From positions 1 through 40,431 of IMG/VR virus record IMGVR_UViG_3300036944_000445: 40,431 nt of DNA; one strand, written 5' to 3'. Below the pieces are notes generated by a model that did no database searches, had not been told where the DNA came from, and was given only the letters and a program-made list of their open reading frames with translations. This DNA comes from a virus. The position numbers were made by a program, and so were the translations under genes. Below are positions 31,258-37,866 of the stretch, one piece after another; the stretch's first letter is position 1; the number at the start of each line of letters is the position of its first letter.

Positions 31258-32850
31258 CTATATCCTTTGCACCTTGCCATCAACAGGAGTTGGACGGCGA
31301 TATTGGAAGTTGTTGGTCCGACTGACCATAGATTCCCCGTGACCTTGAATTAACGCCAAGATGCCAATACGGGCTGAGTCAATGTGATCGTCTGGATCAC
31401 TAAATCTGCCAGCATCATCAATAGCGTAATTTCTAGCCTCGTCAAGGAAATCCACACACGATTCGTTGATCATCAGTGTGCCACGCTCCATTCCCATCCG
31501 CATTATATTGATTCCGTAGGACTTATGGTTGGTTACCTTGCCTTGGTCGTTCACAGGGTTCAATATAGCACCGGGAATACAGTTTAGGCCATAGTTATCC
31601 TCAAACACCTCCCGAACCGACTGTTCAGTCAAGGTATACCGACCAGCTTGGGTGGCATCATGCGGCAAAGCAATCGGAGTGCCCTTGGATTCCCTGTCCA
31701 TCAAATAATGGACGTATTCATCAGGAGTTTCGCCCTGGGGGATCTTAATCTGGCGGTGCAGGTAGATAATTTCTTCCACAGGATTGCGGAAAAAGAAGCT
31801 GATCACCGTTGGGTCATTCCTGATACCCAAGTCAAAGGAAATCAAACGCTCCATCTTTGGATCGTTCTTCAGATCAACATCAATTGACTTGTATGTCGGC
31901 CAATTAAGGATTGGGAACACCACACCCTTGCCAACCAGCGGAATACCCTTCATACGGCAATCACGCTCCCAAGGCATAAAGTCTCGGGACAACTGGTCAC
32001 GCTCTTCTTGGCTAAAAAACTTCTCACCCCATTCGTTTTCGTAGGGGATGTCATCCCAGGTCACTCGGACATGGGTGTAGCCATCAATCTTGTCCCAGAA
32101 CTTACGCACAAGTCCTGACATACCCTTGAGCGGGGTAAATGAACACATGACCTGCCCATTTCGCTGTGCTGTTCGCACAACAAGCTCTGAGAAAATCTCG
32201 TCTGGTGGCTGTTCATCCAAGACAACAAGGTCAAGCTCAAAACCCTGCAAGTGACGCACTTGTTGGGTGTAGTTTGAGAAATACAGTTTTGATTTGCCAC
32301 CGGAACTATGCCAAACTTCAATAGACAGGACGTTGGCCCCATCTGTTCGGTATGACTTCTCGTCAATACACTCAAGCGGGATAGAGCCTGTTCCTAATTT
32401 GTACGATTGCTTGATGTCATCACATCCAAGCAGTTTGCTTTGCAGTGTCTTAGCCACCTGCTCCCAAGATTCACCAGAACACATGGCAATGATGGGTTTG
32501 TCCCACCTTCTGCCTTTCCAGTTCTTGGGGTATCTGCCTGTCAAGTGGTAGGCAGTCTCGTAGGTTGAGGCGATTGTCTTACCGGCACGGTTGGCAGCAA
32601 TCATTCCTCTACGGGAGAAGTGAGCGCCAGTCTCAAAGAACTCAGTTTGGTACTTGAATGGCCGAAACCACTTCAAGGTATTGAACTGCATATCCTTTGC
32701 AATGACATCCATTGCGCCCTTCATCTTGCGGAGTTGGTCAGCATCAAGGTGCTTGATTGCAGCCTTGCCACCAGCCAACTTCACTAGATGCTTTAAAGCC
32801 CGATCCTTGTAGATGGGCAGTATGTAATCACTGGCTTCACTTTTTGCCAT
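31258..32850 (-). CDS. terL: terminase large subunit
   Basis: The packaging ATPase and nuclease. Residues numbered from the ATG at 32850: Walker A AANRAGKT at 85-92, Walker B LVVLDE at 208-213, coupling motif SFTP (237-240). The nuclease domain has acidic residues in ISFDLGIRNDPT (337-348), PHDAT (396-400) and PDDHIDSAR (486-494), the RNase H-like triad arrangement of Terminase_6-type enzymes. At 530 residues the length is normal. An alternative GTG start at 32859 adds three residues. It overlaps the 62-residue upstream gene by 14 bases. The packaging strategy cannot be read from this. Confidence 0.93.
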   Translation of the reverse strand: MAKSEASDYILPIYKDRALKHLVKLAGGKAAIKHLDADQLRKMKGAMDVIAKDMQFNTLKWFRPFKYQTEFFETGAHFSRRGMIAANRAGKTIASTYETAYHLTGRYPKNWKGRRWDKPIIAMCSGESWEQVAKTLQSKLLGCDDIKQSYKLGTGSIPLECIDEKSYRTDGANVLSIEVWHSSGGKSKLYFSNYTQQVRHLQGFELDLVVLDEQPPDEIFSELVVRTAQRNGQVMCSFTPLKGMSGLVRKFWDKIDGYTHVRVTWDDIPYENEWGEKFFSQEERDQLSRDFMPWERDCRMKGIPLVGKGVVFPILNWPTYKSIDVDLKNDPKMERLISFDLGIRNDPTVISFFFRNPVEEIIYLHRQIKIPQGETPDEYVHYLMDRESKGTPIALPHDATQAGRYTLTEQSVREVFEDNYGLNCIPGAILNPVNDQGKVTNHKSYGINIMRMGMERGTLMINESCVDFLDEARNYAIDDAGRFSDPDDHIDSARIGILALIQGHGESMVSRTNNFQYRRPTPVDGKVQRI

Positions 32851-33025
32851 ATGCGTCACGCATGGTCAGCAAGAGGTCAGCAGCAGAAGCAAGGTAGTAA
32901 ACATCTTGTGGAAGCAATGACCGATCCCCTTGGAGATCCTTTTGCAACCACTCTAATGTTTTCCTTGCACAAGCTTCTGCTTGAGCCGACAACTTTTGAC
33001 GGAAGATAGTTGAATGGTCTTCCAT
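32837..33025 (-). CDS. small helical protein upstream of terL, 62 aa
   Basis: Start at the ATG at 33025, whose TGATG overlaps the previous stop. Helical protein (FRQKLSAQAEACARKTLEWL, DVYYLASAADLLLTMRDAYG). It lies where a small terminase often sits but is far too short for one and has no DNA-binding motif. It may be a terminase accessory. The better TerS candidate is at 34226-34717. Confidence 0.65.
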   Translation of the reverse strand: MEDHSTIFRQKLSAQAEACARKTLEWLQKDLQGDRSLLPQDVYYLASAADLLLTMRDAYGKK

Positions 33026-33666
33026 CACGCCCACGGGTTAGTGACGTTCTTCTCTGCAATGTTCATCAGGTTACGGTCAATCAAAGTCCAGATTCCGCCA
33101 CCCTTTTCACCAACACAGAACGCATACAAGCCACGGCCCTTTTCAGTAAAAGTGCCATCAGCACGGCGCAGCATGATCTCCTCTGTGCGAGGGTCAAGCC
33201 ACGAATACTTCTCGGGCTGCTTTTGACCAAACTTGTTGATGCGCTCACCAATAGCAATCTGCTCAATAGGACCAGTCACTTGGAAAGTGATCACGCCATT
33301 GTCGTACTTGCGGAAGTTGATTTGCACCTTGCGATCAGACTGAGGGTCTGTCGGGTGGGGCATGTTTGTCGCACCAAAGAAATGGACTTGCGAGCCAGTG
33401 TCAGGCAGATCTGCTGGGCGAGGAGGAAGGGTCTTCTTCTCGTCAACAGGAATCAATTCCTTACGGTCAATGTAAGGGTTCAATTCTGTCTGGAAATCAG
33501 CAGGAACCTTTTTGCCTTCCAGAGCATTACGAGCGACCATGTACTGGTCTTCTTTTGGCTTGCCTACCAAGTCCAAAGAGATGCCCGTCTTGTCATAGAC
33601 AAACTGAGCAAGGTCTTTGGCGGTTGGGAGGTCTGCCTTCAGTGCTTCAATATCATACGTTGCCAT
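33025..33666 (-). CDS. conserved phage hypothetical protein, 213 aa
   Basis: Well-structured protein starting MATYDIEALKADLPTAKDLA. Two parts: residues 1-60 are helical (FVYDKTGISLDLVGKPKEDQ, YMVARNALEGKKVPADF), and 85-213 are beta-rich with HFFGATNMPHPTDPQSDRKV, PEKYSWLDPRTEEIM and GLYAFCVGEKGGGIWTLIDR. I recognise this as a conserved unknown carried with terminase genes in several aquatic phages. The rather strict conservation I remember suggests a virion or packaging role. No catalytic motif stands out. Confidence 0.7.
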   Translation of the reverse strand: MATYDIEALKADLPTAKDLAQFVYDKTGISLDLVGKPKEDQYMVARNALEGKKVPADFQTELNPYIDRKELIPVDEKKTLPPRPADLPDTGSQVHFFGATNMPHPTDPQSDRKVQINFRKYDNGVITFQVTGPIEQIAIGERINKFGQKQPEKYSWLDPRTEEIMLRRADGTFTEKGRGLYAFCVGEKGGGIWTLIDRNLMNIAEKNVTNPWA

Positions 33667-33675
33667 GCTATACCT

Positions 33676-33906
33676 TTAAACAATTTTTGGGAGGTCGGGG
33701 GTGGTGAACTTCTTCTTCGCATTCACGTTGATGTTATTCAAGTGCTGGTCAGAAAGAGGGTTTTGGTTGAAAGCCTTGCCAACAGCAGTAGCCAAAGCCT
33801 GACCACGCTTGTGGCCTTCTTCAAAGCCTTTGAGCTTGCCGTTGATGTTTTTGGTCAGACCACTTGTCATGGCCTTGCCGCCAGAGATTACTTTGCCGTA
33901 GGACAT
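33676..33906 (-). CDS. small basic hypothetical protein, 76 aa
   Basis: Starts MSYGKVISGGKAMTSGLTKN; glycine- and lysine-rich, then a helix (KLKGFEEGHKRGQALATAVG) and a basic C-terminus (NVNAKKKFTTPDLPKIV). High positive charge fits nucleic acid or acidic protein contact. It lies between the 213- and 88-residue genes with gaps of a few bases. Function unknown. Confidence 0.6.
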   Translation of the reverse strand: MSYGKVISGGKAMTSGLTKNINGKLKGFEEGHKRGQALATAVGKAFNQNPLSDQHLNNINVNAKKKFTTPDLPKIV

Positions 33907-33909
33907 GAT

Positions 33910-34176
33910 TTACCCCAGGTAGTTTTTGGTTGATTTGTTCATGTAGCCATCATTCTTGCATGAGCCACAGTAATCAGCGTGGGTGCTGACCTGAACCTTT
34001 TGATTGCGACTAGCAATGTTGCCAGTAGCTTTAGGAGCGCCTTGTTGACCAGTAGGACCGGACACGCCATGCTTGGGGCCAGTCACATTGGTAGCGCCAC
34101 CAGATTTGGTTGGGCAGTGTTTGGACATGTTGCCAGTGCGGTTAGGCGATTGGGCATACAGGAAGTTTGTAGACAT
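33910..34176 (-). CDS. Gly/Thr-rich hypothetical protein with CGSC motif, 88 aa
   Basis: Mostly low-complexity (GGATNVTGPKHGVSGPTGQQ), probably disordered, with a C-terminal CGSCKNDGYMNKSTKNYLG. One further cysteine lies at residue 21. It may bind a metal at the tail end or be a flexible virion component. It follows a gap of about 50 bases from the putative small terminase. Confidence 0.55.
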   Translation of the reverse strand: MSTNFLYAQSPNRTGNMSKHCPTKSGGATNVTGPKHGVSGPTGQQGAPKATGNIASRNQKVQVSTHADYCGSCKNDGYMNKSTKNYLG

Positions 34177-34225
34177 ACTAACCTTTCATGAAAGTATCAG
34201 GATTATCACACTTTACGCAAAGCCG

Positions 34226-34717
34226 TCAAACTTTTCTTAAAGCCGTCAAGAAGTCATCCAAAGCATCTTCAGCCGATACCTCTTCATCCTTGTTCACATT
34301 GTTCACATGCTCAATAGAGATGATAGGCGCTCTTGACGATTCAAACGGAGCCAGCTTATCAGCAATCCTGGCCTTGTCTTTGATGTCAATCTCATCAGAC
34401 TGCATAGCATCAATCAAGACCTCCATAGCCGTTTTCAATGGAGCCAAGCCTTTGGCAACCCGCTCATCGTTTAACTTGTTAAACAAAGCACCGTACTCAG
34501 TAACCCTGTTCACAATCGATTTGGGTCTGCCAATAGTTGCAGGTTCTTTGGGCATTTTTGGAAACTTCTCACCAGTAGCCAAACCCATAGCCTTCTTTTG
34601 ATCCCGCTTCATTTTCTGATACTGCTTCTTGTATTCAAGCTTTTCAGCATCAGTCAATATCGAACCTTCTGGCCGAATCTCGCCAAACAAAACATCAGCA
34701 TCTTTAGGAACTCTCAT
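34226..34717 (-). CDS. putative terminase small subunit, 163 aa
   Basis: Contains ATIGRPKSIVNRVTEYGALF (about residues 60-79) and NDERVAKGLAPLKTAMEVLI, then the helix KDKARIADKLAPFESSRAPI leading to a beta strand ending ISIEH. That last combination is typical of TerS-like and DUF5681-type phage packaging proteins, which recognise the packaging site and load TerL. N-terminal 60 residues are charged and helical (DAEKLEYKKQYQKMKRDQKK). It lies at the promoter end of the late operon. Moderate confidence, since no helix-turn-helix is obvious. Confidence 0.5.
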   Translation of the reverse strand: MRVPKDADVLFGEIRPEGSILTDAEKLEYKKQYQKMKRDQKKAMGLATGEKFPKMPKEPATIGRPKSIVNRVTEYGALFNKLNDERVAKGLAPLKTAMEVLIDAMQSDEIDIKDKARIADKLAPFESSRAPIISIEHVNNVNKDEEVSAEDALDDFLTALRKV

Positions 34718-35259
34718 TGAATACCTTTCATGGCGTCTTCTGTTCTAACCCAAGCATATGAGCCATTAACTCTAAATCCACGCTTTTTGTGAATTCTCAT
34801 AAACCCATCATGCTCACTTCGAATACTGGTCGAACAAATAACCGGAATACTCCAAGCATTTGCCCACAATATATGTTGGTCAATCATCTGATTAATTAAC
34901 CGAACTCTTTGTTTGGCAGGAAGAGTCAAATCAATATGATGAAACTTGGCGTTACTGATCTCTTCATTTGAGTAAGTCGTATACCCACCACGGTCAAACC
35001 AACAGTAAGCCAACAGCTTGTTTCCAAAGAAGTCGCCATGCTCATCCTGCCCCGCAATAGAAACATATTCACCACGACAAACAGCCAAGAACTCACGACC
35101 CTTGTCAAACAACTGATGCGTAGCAGTCAACGTCACGTTCTTACGAAACACGTTCCTGTCTCTCGTAACAATCCCATCAGCCTCAACCCCAAACACACTA
35201 TCAGCCATCTCCACAATGTCATCAACATCATGCAGCGGATGTGCAAGCGTCCATTCCAT
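34714..35259 (-). CDS. GNAT-like acyltransferase, first gene of the late operon, 181 aa
   Basis: Start set at the ATG at 35259 (MEWTLAHPLHDVDDIVEMAD), where TTGGAGATTGAC gives a good ribosome site; the open frame to 35430 would run through the DnaA boxes. The pattern fits a phage GNAT-like fold: GREFLAVCRGEYVSIAGQDE and GNKLLAYCWFDRGGY as central strands, AKFHHIDLTLPAKQRVRLIN, and a C-terminal GFMRIHKKRGFRVNGSYAW, which resembles the acyl-CoA fold end. Several P22-like phages carry such a gene near the terminase. The substrate is unknown. Confidence 0.55.
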   Translation of the reverse strand: MEWTLAHPLHDVDDIVEMADSVFGVEADGIVTRDRNVFRKNVTLTATHQLFDKGREFLAVCRGEYVSIAGQDEHGDFFGNKLLAYCWFDRGGYTTYSNEEISNAKFHHIDLTLPAKQRVRLINQMIDQHILWANAWSIPVICSTSIRSEHDGFMRIHKKRGFRVNGSYAWVRTEDAMKGIQ

Positions 35260-35347
35260 GTCAATCTCCAAGCAATACGATGCCCCCATTCTAGCAACCA
35301 TCAAAAAGTTTTGAGCAAAAAATTTTATACAGGATTTACCTCTGAAC

Positions 35348-35642
35348 TTATCCACATACATAAAACAACTTATCCACAGTACTACATCTGAAACAGGCTT
35401 ATCTTGGTAAAACCCCGTGATTTTCCGCACTTTTAAGCTTTCAGCACCGTTTATGTAATACGTTCGTTTAGATCAAGTTGCAGTTGTTAGTAGTGGTGAA
35501 AAAAGTTTTTGGAAAAAATTTGGGGATGGGTGAGTGGGCCCCCTGTTTTTCTCCAGGTTCCAGTCCTACCCCCTCCTTTATCTAGGGGGGTTAAATCCAT
35601 TTAAACGCGATTCTAGGGGGGTCTGTGGATTCCTAGGGGGGT
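35348..35642. other. candidate replication origin: two DnaA boxes and three CTAGGGGGGT iterons
   Basis: TTATCCACA, a perfect match to the DnaA box consensus, occurs at 35348-35356 and again at 35370-35378, same strand and 22 bases apart, about two helical turns. The downstream 250 bases are alternately A-rich and G-rich, and CTAGGGGGGT repeats three times (35582-35591, 35613-35622, 35633-35642). Host DnaA or the phage initiator (3557-4213) could bind here. The repeats and boxes are seen; origin function is inferred. Confidence 0.5.
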
Positions 35643-35914
35643 AGTAGCCATCTGTGCTTATTCTCTCACTGTAGAGGCTATGCTTTTGTTTGCTTGAGGG
35701 TGCCCGGTCACTTTGGGGTTTTCCAGTAGTTTGAAGTGTTTTAGTCTGTGGTGTTTCGCTGGAAATCCTTGATCTTGTTTTAGTGTCTGTCTCTCTCTGT
35801 AGGAGAGCTAAAACACCACCGGGATATCTCTCTTTTTTCTTTCGTTTTGGGCTTTGGAAAGCACCTATCCATGTAAGCATAAAAACACCCTGTCTTATAA
35901 GCTTTCCGCATATA

Positions 35915-35952
35915 CACTTGATTAAAGATTTCAAGTGAAATAGTTGATCAAC
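35915..35952. promoter_or_regulatory. inverted repeat and adjoining palindrome before operator copy 2
   Basis: CACTTGA (35915-35921) and TCAAGTG (35931-35937) are perfect seven-base arms around nine bases; GTTGATCAAC at 35943-35952 is a perfect ten-base palindrome. Both end just before the TAGGG operator, about 110-145 bases ahead of the first gene of the accessory operon. They look like extra regulator sites rather than a terminator, because no T run follows. Confidence 0.4.
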
Positions 35953-35953
35953 C

Positions 35954-35968
35954 TAGGGTAAACACCTA
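35954..35968. promoter_or_regulatory. palindromic operator, copy 2
   Basis: TAGGG-TAAAC-ACCTA, one mismatch from perfect dyad symmetry and differing from copy 1 at two positions, with the same CAAC-side and TATG-side flanks. TTGACA follows at 35980-35985 and TAAAAT at 35991-35996, too close to each other to be one promoter. It lies 91 bases before the start of the first accessory gene at 36059. Confidence 0.5.
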
Positions 35969-36058
35969 TGGTTTTTGTGTTGACAATGCATAAAATTGAG
36001 CTTGTCAGGTGCAAAGCCTGATAGCACATCAACCTAATGAAATTCAAAGGATGTCGAC

Positions 36059-36157
36059 ATGCAAACGTCAACCATCATTCACTTAGCAGCTCTTCACGTG
36101 TTCATCATCGTGGGCTGTATCGCTCTCTTAGTGTCTGAAATTAAATCCCGCATCTAA
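36059..36157 (+). CDS. 32-residue membrane peptide
   Basis: AAAGGATGTCGAC precedes the ATG. The product starts MQTSTIIHLAALHVFIIVGC and has one membrane segment at about residues 6-26 with a short basic tail (KSRI). First gene of the rightward accessory operon and immediately downstream of the operator cluster. Small membrane peptides expressed early often alter the host envelope or block other phages; no proof here. Confidence 0.5.
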   Translation: MQTSTIIHLAALHVFIIVGCIALLVSEIKSRI

Positions 36158-36167
36158 GGAACAAACC

Positions 36168-36308
36168 ATGTTTGAGATCATTTGGTCAACAAGGAATGAT
36201 GCTTACATCATTCGGCCTGTTTGCACCTATTCAACGATCAAGCCTGAATTTATTGGCTCTTTTGAAGAGTGCAAAAAAGCCATCAAAAACCATCAGCCAT
36301 CTATTTAA
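36168..36308 (+). CDS. small hypothetical protein, 46 aa
   Basis: AAGGAACAAACC lies before the ATG at 36168. Sequence MFEIIWSTRNDAYIIRPVCT then a helix EECKKAIKNHQ; a beta-beta-alpha pattern. Another reading frame is also open over the same DNA but starts without a ribosome site. It is separated from its neighbours by about 10-13 bases. Function unknown. Confidence 0.55.
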   Translation: MFEIIWSTRNDAYIIRPVCTYSTIKPEFIGSFEECKKAIKNHQPSI

Positions 36309-36321
36309 CAAGGAATTCATC

Positions 36322-36603
36322 ATGTACAAGCATCAAACACCCCCAGATATTTGCGTTGAATTTGAACACCAAATCCGAAATGATTTTGTGATGGTTAAGG
36401 GTCACGCCTGGGGTGATCAGGATGGAATCTACAAAACCCGTATCGCTGATGTCACTCTAGAGGGTGTCAGTGTTATAGGCTTGCTCACCGAAGATGATTT
36501 GTCAGATATCGATGACGCTATTGAACCCGCTGTCCATGCTGATGCATCAGAGCGTAGAGCTACAGGCTCTGACACTATTCCGGCCCCATTTCCTACATTG
36601 TGA
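36322..36603 (+). CDS. hypothetical protein, 93 aa, acidic C-terminus
   Basis: Start chosen at the ATG at 36322 (MYKHQTPPDICVEFEHQIRN), after CAAGGAATTCATC; the frame open from 36172 belongs to a shadow of the previous gene. N-terminal 60 residues look beta-rich (NDFVMVKGHAWGDQDGIYKT), followed by an acidic patch (LTEDDLSDIDDAIEPAVHAD), reminiscent of DNA-mimicking acidic tails. Not recognised. It could be an inhibitor-type accessory protein, but this is speculation from charge. Confidence 0.55.
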   Translation: MYKHQTPPDICVEFEHQIRNDFVMVKGHAWGDQDGIYKTRIADVTLEGVSVIGLLTEDDLSDIDDAIEPAVHADASERRATGSDTIPAPFPTL

Positions 36604-36609
36604 GACAAC

Positions 36610-36708
36610 ATGAAAAACGAAAAGCTTTTAGATTTTTTAACCGCTATTGGTTTGGGTTTGGTGCTTTGTTGCTTTGCCCTTGCTTATTTTGACGTTTTAA
36701 CCAAATAA
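36610..36708 (+). CDS. 32-residue single-TM protein
   Basis: MKNEKLLDFLTAIGLGLVLC opens a 32-residue product with one membrane segment at about residues 9-28 containing a Cys-Cys pair. The gene begins seven bases after the previous stop and has no strong ribosome site, suggesting coupled or weak translation. Membrane role inferred only. Confidence 0.4.
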   Translation: MKNEKLLDFLTAIGLGLVLCCFALAYFDVLTK

Positions 36709-36719
36709 AGGAACCCATT

Positions 36720-36836
36720 ATGACAAATGACGAAATCAGACACTATTACGATACTCATTTGAATATGACATTAAAAGAATTGTCACAAATGACAGGAAAA
36801 ACAATAAGTGAGCTTAAGAAAATCATCTTAAGTTAA
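36720..36836 (+). CDS. small helix-turn-helix-like protein, 38 aa
   Basis: AAAGGAACCCATT precedes the ATG at 36720. Short sequence MTNDEIRHYYDTHLNMTLKE followed by LSQMTGKTISELKKIIL. The TLKELSQMTGKTISELKKI stretch looks like a recognition-helix pair, as in tiny phage regulators. It is a candidate for binding the dyad operators or RNA, but at 38 residues it could only act as a dimer. Confidence 0.45.
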   Translation: MTNDEIRHYYDTHLNMTLKELSQMTGKTISELKKIILS

Positions 36837-36869
36837 TCATCAATTTAATATATTCACGAAATCATCAAA

Positions 36870-37628
36870 ATGAAAAACCCCTACAAAATCATTCTCAAAA
36901 CCTTAGGCTTGCCATACAAAACAATTCTGGGCGAATCATCGGCCAAAACTGTTAAGGGCGAAAAGATAGGTTACCTGACGGGAATTGTTTATCTCAAACC
37001 TGATCACAAAATTTGCTCTATGGCAAAGCTTGCTGGTTGCATGATGGGCTGTTTAGAATCCGCTGGTAGGGGTGCTTTTAATTCTGTGCAGCAAGCTAGA
37101 ATCAGCAAAACCCGTTTTTATTATGACAATCAGCAAGCTTTTTTGCTGTCGTTTGCGGCTGATGTTTGGACACTACAAAACAAAGCCAAAAAACAAGGGT
37201 TCACACCTTTGGTTCGCCCCAATGGGACATCAGACATCCCTTATGAGAATCTGATCGTATGGGAAAACAAAAACATTTTTCAATTGTTCCCTGATGTACA
37301 GTTTTACGACTATACAAAGCACCCAGGCCGAAATCTGACAGGCAAAACAGCCGGAAATTACGATCTGACGTATTCATTTAGTGCCATCACACCCAAACCC
37401 ATCACCATCAAAGGATTGCAAAATCCAAACAATTCCAGGGTTGCTGTCGTATTTCAAAAGCAAGCAGATATCCCTGTGAATTTTAGGGGTTGGCCTGTCG
37501 TAGATGGTGATGATACTGATGTAAGACATATAGAACCAAAGCGGGTTGTAGTGGCTTTATATGCCAAAGGCAAAGCCAAAAAAGATACATCAGGGTTCAC
37601 ACAAATTTTAGGGGTTCACTATGCATGA
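36870..37628 (+). CDS. GP88-family phage protein, 252 aa
   Basis: Matches the GP88 family named from a mycobacteriophage gene, now seen in many phages. Signature: KIGYLTGIVYLKPDHKICSM then AGCMMGCLESAGRGAFNSVQ at about residues 32-72, with C48, C57 and C61 spaced like a metal- or iron-sulphur-binding cluster, followed by ARISKTRFYYDNQQAFL. The middle (100-170) is helical then beta-rich. Function is not established; it probably handles nucleic acid or performs a modification. It dominates the accessory operon; the preceding 33 bases are AT-rich and lack a strong ribosome site. Confidence 0.75.
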   Translation: MKNPYKIILKTLGLPYKTILGESSAKTVKGEKIGYLTGIVYLKPDHKICSMAKLAGCMMGCLESAGRGAFNSVQQARISKTRFYYDNQQAFLLSFAADVWTLQNKAKKQGFTPLVRPNGTSDIPYENLIVWENKNIFQLFPDVQFYDYTKHPGRNLTGKTAGNYDLTYSFSAITPKPITIKGLQNPNNSRVAVVFQKQADIPVNFRGWPVVDGDDTDVRHIEPKRVVVALYAKGKAKKDTSGFTQILGVHYA

Positions 37629-37770
37629 AACAGCAAATGACAGGTTCCCAGGGGAATCAGCAAGCCGAATAGAACACCTGATGCTGATCTATCACTGGGG
37701 TAAGTTTGAAGCACAGTGTTATTTTTTTTATGAGGCATTCGATCCAATCGATTGGATTGACTATGAGTAA
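37621..37770 (+). CDS. small hypothetical protein, 49 aa
   Basis: The ATG at 37621 lies inside the end of the GP88 gene and has AGGGG about six bases before it. Sequence MHETANDRFPGESASRIEHL then LMLIYHWGKFEAQCYFFYEA, ending in an acidic FDPIDWIDYE. Helical with a strongly aromatic end. Overlap of eight bases with GP88 suggests coupling and a shared role. Not recognised. Confidence 0.55.
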   Translation: MHETANDRFPGESASRIEHLMLIYHWGKFEAQCYFFYEAFDPIDWIDYE

Positions 37771-37843
37771 GCTTTTAGCCCTTATTGCCCGTGCCCGTTT
37801 GATTCTGATTGCAGAGGAAATCAGGCAAAACTTGAAACGCTAA
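37763..37843 (+). CDS. 26-residue basic/hydrophobic peptide
   Basis: MSKLLALIARARLILIAEEI starts a 26-residue amphipathic helical peptide. Its ATG overlaps the preceding gene by eight bases and the terminator follows three bases after the stop. Such a peptide could contact the membrane or be a chance ORF at an operon end. Confidence 0.35.
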   Translation: MSKLLALIARARLILIAEEIRQNLKR

Positions 37844-37845
37844 TT

Positions 37846-37866
37846 AAGCCCTTCGGGGCTTTTTTG
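37846..37866 (+). terminator. intrinsic terminator of the accessory operon
   Basis: AGCCC-TTCG-GGGCT with a stable TTCG tetraloop, followed by a run of six T. Textbook Rho-independent terminator, three bases after the last stop codon. Confidence 0.9.

Larger units (their letters stand above)
35260..36058. promoter_or_regulatory. large non-coding control region (late promoter, origin, accessory promoter)
   Basis: About 800 bases without a convincing gene, between the leftward late operon and the rightward accessory operon. From left to right it holds a possible leftward -10 (TATAAA on the minus strand near 35325), two DnaA boxes (35348-35378), A/T tracts at 35498-35525, three CTAGGGGGGT repeats (35582-35642), long inverted repeats around 35736-35819, an inverted repeat at 35915-35937, a GTTGATCAAC palindrome at 35943-35952 and the dyad operator at 35954-35968. 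It is the densest signal region of the window. Confidence 0.65.

Noticed and set aside
33010-33933. 307-codon plus-strand ORF opposite the 213- and 76-residue genes
   Set aside because: Antisense shadow with no ribosome site and no domain; it crosses two well-coupled minus-strand genes.
35578-35934. 118-codon minus-strand ORF across the control region
   Set aside because: It lacks a ribosome site, and its C-terminal end simply translates the CTAGGGGGGT repeats (PPRNPQTP). Codon usage does not look like neighbouring genes.
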